Below are positions 13,503-14,167 of a stretch of 14,167 bases of DNA, piece by piece. The DNA is from an uncultured Bacilli bacterium (GTDB taxonomy: Bacteria > Bacillota_I > Bacilli_A > RF39 > UBA660), in NCBI GenBank assembly GCA_934149105.1, contig CAKPDP010000012.1, positions 1 to 14,167 of the forward strand. Reading direction: 5' to 3'. Below the pieces are notes generated by a model. It had not been told where the DNA came from and searched no databases. It was given only the letters and a program-made list of their open reading frames with translations. Both the position numbers and the translations under genes were made by a program. Each line of letters begins with the position of its first letter. The stretch's first letter is position 1.

Positions 13503-14167
13503 ATGGATAAAAAGAGGGAAAATAATGATATTTCTTTTGATGATTTATCTAATAGTATAAATAAAAGTAATAGTGATGTTTCTTTAAATAATATGATTAA
13601 TTCTATAGATAATAATGATACTTCTTATGAAGATATTAAAACAGAGTTTACTGATGAAGATAAAACTAATTTATTAGATGCTATAGACGAGGCTTTAGCA
13701 GATGATGAAGATTCTGAGATAGATAATGGTATTAGTTTTAATACTATAGCAAGTGATAGTATAAATAATCAAGAAATAGATACTTCTAGTAATGATGCTC
13801 AAAGTAAAGTAGATGTAAATACTAGTGTTAAGGATAATAGTCAAGTAGTATTAAATAATAATATATCAGTTAATGATATTAAAGAAGATAAGATAATTGA
13901 TACTCCTGTTACTAATAATATTCCGGTAGGAGGAGTTAATAATAATATTAATCAAAACGTAGTAGAACCGACTCTTAATAATACTTCTATAGATACGGGA
14001 TTAAATGTTGATAAGATTTATAATAATGTTCAAGAGATTAAGCCAGAAGTATCTAATAATGTATTGCCTCCTGTTACTAATAATATTCCAGTAGGAGGAG
14101 TTAATAATAATATTAATCAAAATGTAGTAGAACCTACTCTTAATAATACTTCTATAGATACAGGATT
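13503..14167 (+). CDS. Asn/Asp/Ser-rich repeat protein, 3'-truncated by the window
   Basis: TGGGAG (13489-13494) precedes ATG 13503, and the frame stays open to the last base, giving at least 221 residues. The chain is acidic and very rich in Asn, Ser, Asp and Ile, with no signal peptide or membrane helix in the visible part. It begins MDKKRENNDISFDDLSNSI, with an acidic stretch near residues 55-75 (LLDAIDEALADDEDSE). From about residue 135 a repeat of 55 residues appears twice, with PVTNNIPVGGVNNN as its core. It is probably intrinsically disordered at this end, perhaps a linker before a folded domain outside the window. Its composition resembles the tails of the ATPase alpha and coiled-coil proteins upstream. 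I do not recognise a family. Confidence 0.82.
   Translation, partial: MDKKRENNDISFDDLSNSINKSNSDVSLNNMINSIDNNDTSYEDIKTEFTDEDKTNLLDAIDEALADDEDSEIDNGISFNTIASDSINNQEIDTSSNDAQSKVDVNTSVKDNSQVVLNNNISVNDIKEDKIIDTPVTNNIPVGGVNNNINQNVVEPTLNNTSIDTGLNVDKIYNNVQEIKPEVSNNVLPPVTNNIPVGGVNNNINQNVVEPTLNNTSIDTG
13905..14002 (+). repeat. 165-bp-period coding repeat, copy 1
   Basis: These 98 bases match 14070-14167 except for four third-codon positions (CCG/CCA, AAC/AAT, CCG/CCT, ACG/ACA), so the encoded residues are identical. The period is 165 bp, or 55 codons. Confidence 0.95.
14070..14167 (+). repeat. 165-bp-period coding repeat, copy 2 (runs off the window)
   Basis: This is the second copy of the unit at 13905-14002, still matching at the last base, so the repeat and perhaps the array continue beyond the window. 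Confidence 0.95.

Noticed and set aside
1..14167. Mycoplasma genetic code (TGA as Trp)
   Set aside because: Trp residues at conserved positions are written TGG, and TGA terminates alpha and the five-TM protein within ATGA start-stop overlaps.
13905..14167. CRISPR-like array
   Set aside because: The repeats are long, in frame and inside a coding sequence with a period of 55 codons, so they are protein repeats.

Overview
This is an AT-rich stretch from a low-GC Gram-positive bacterium, probably a gut-type Bacilli/Mollicutes relative. The reasons are the strong A/T third-position bias, AGGAGG-type ribosome binding sites, TTGNNN-17-TATAAT promoters and Asn/Lys/Ile-rich proteins. TGA acts as a stop (alpha and the 5-TM protein end in ATGA overlaps) and Trp is written TGG, so the code looks standard rather than mycoplasmal. 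The taxonomic placement is inference.

Layout. (1) Positions 1-1057 hold the 3' part of a repeat-containing surface-type protein, followed by a strong hairpin terminator nested in a larger inverted repeat. (2) Positions 1447-8045 hold one promoter and a tightly packed eight-gene operon encoding a divergent rotary F1-like ATPase. The order is a c-like proteolipid, a b-delta-like fusion, alpha, beta, a short epsilon, a five-TM protein, gamma, then a coiled-coil/disordered protein. (3) Positions 8125-13425 hold six tandem genes for paralogous secreted proteins with SipW/TasA-type signal sequences (G-T/A-F/Y-A-Y-F). Most have their own promoter and terminator; the fourth and fifth appear to be one transcript. 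(4) From 13503 to the window end lies the start of an Asn/Asp/Ser-rich repeat protein that runs off the window.

The most interesting part is the ATPase. Beta and alpha keep their P-loops, the catalytic Glu and the Arg finger, so the head should hydrolyse or make ATP. The proteolipid, however, has no acidic residue in either membrane helix (Ser60 sits where the ion-binding Asp/Glu belongs), and no subunit a is recognisable. The operon instead carries a five-TM protein and a coiled-coil protein of unknown function, alpha ends in a long charged/Asn-rich tail, and the gene order is not the usual a-c-b-delta-alpha-gamma-beta-epsilon. This suggests a rotary ATPase that does not pump ions in the canonical way, comparable in concept to the mycoplasma F1-like X0 ATPases, although the subunit set is different.

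The six secreted proteins share a previously unlabelled (to me) pattern. After the signal segment there is an L-I-P motif, then C-x-D-x-N-x4-C-x2-Y, and a C-terminal IWLxETGxxQ block. They look like a family of matrix, fibre or surface subunits processed by a SipW-like peptidase that is not encoded in this window.
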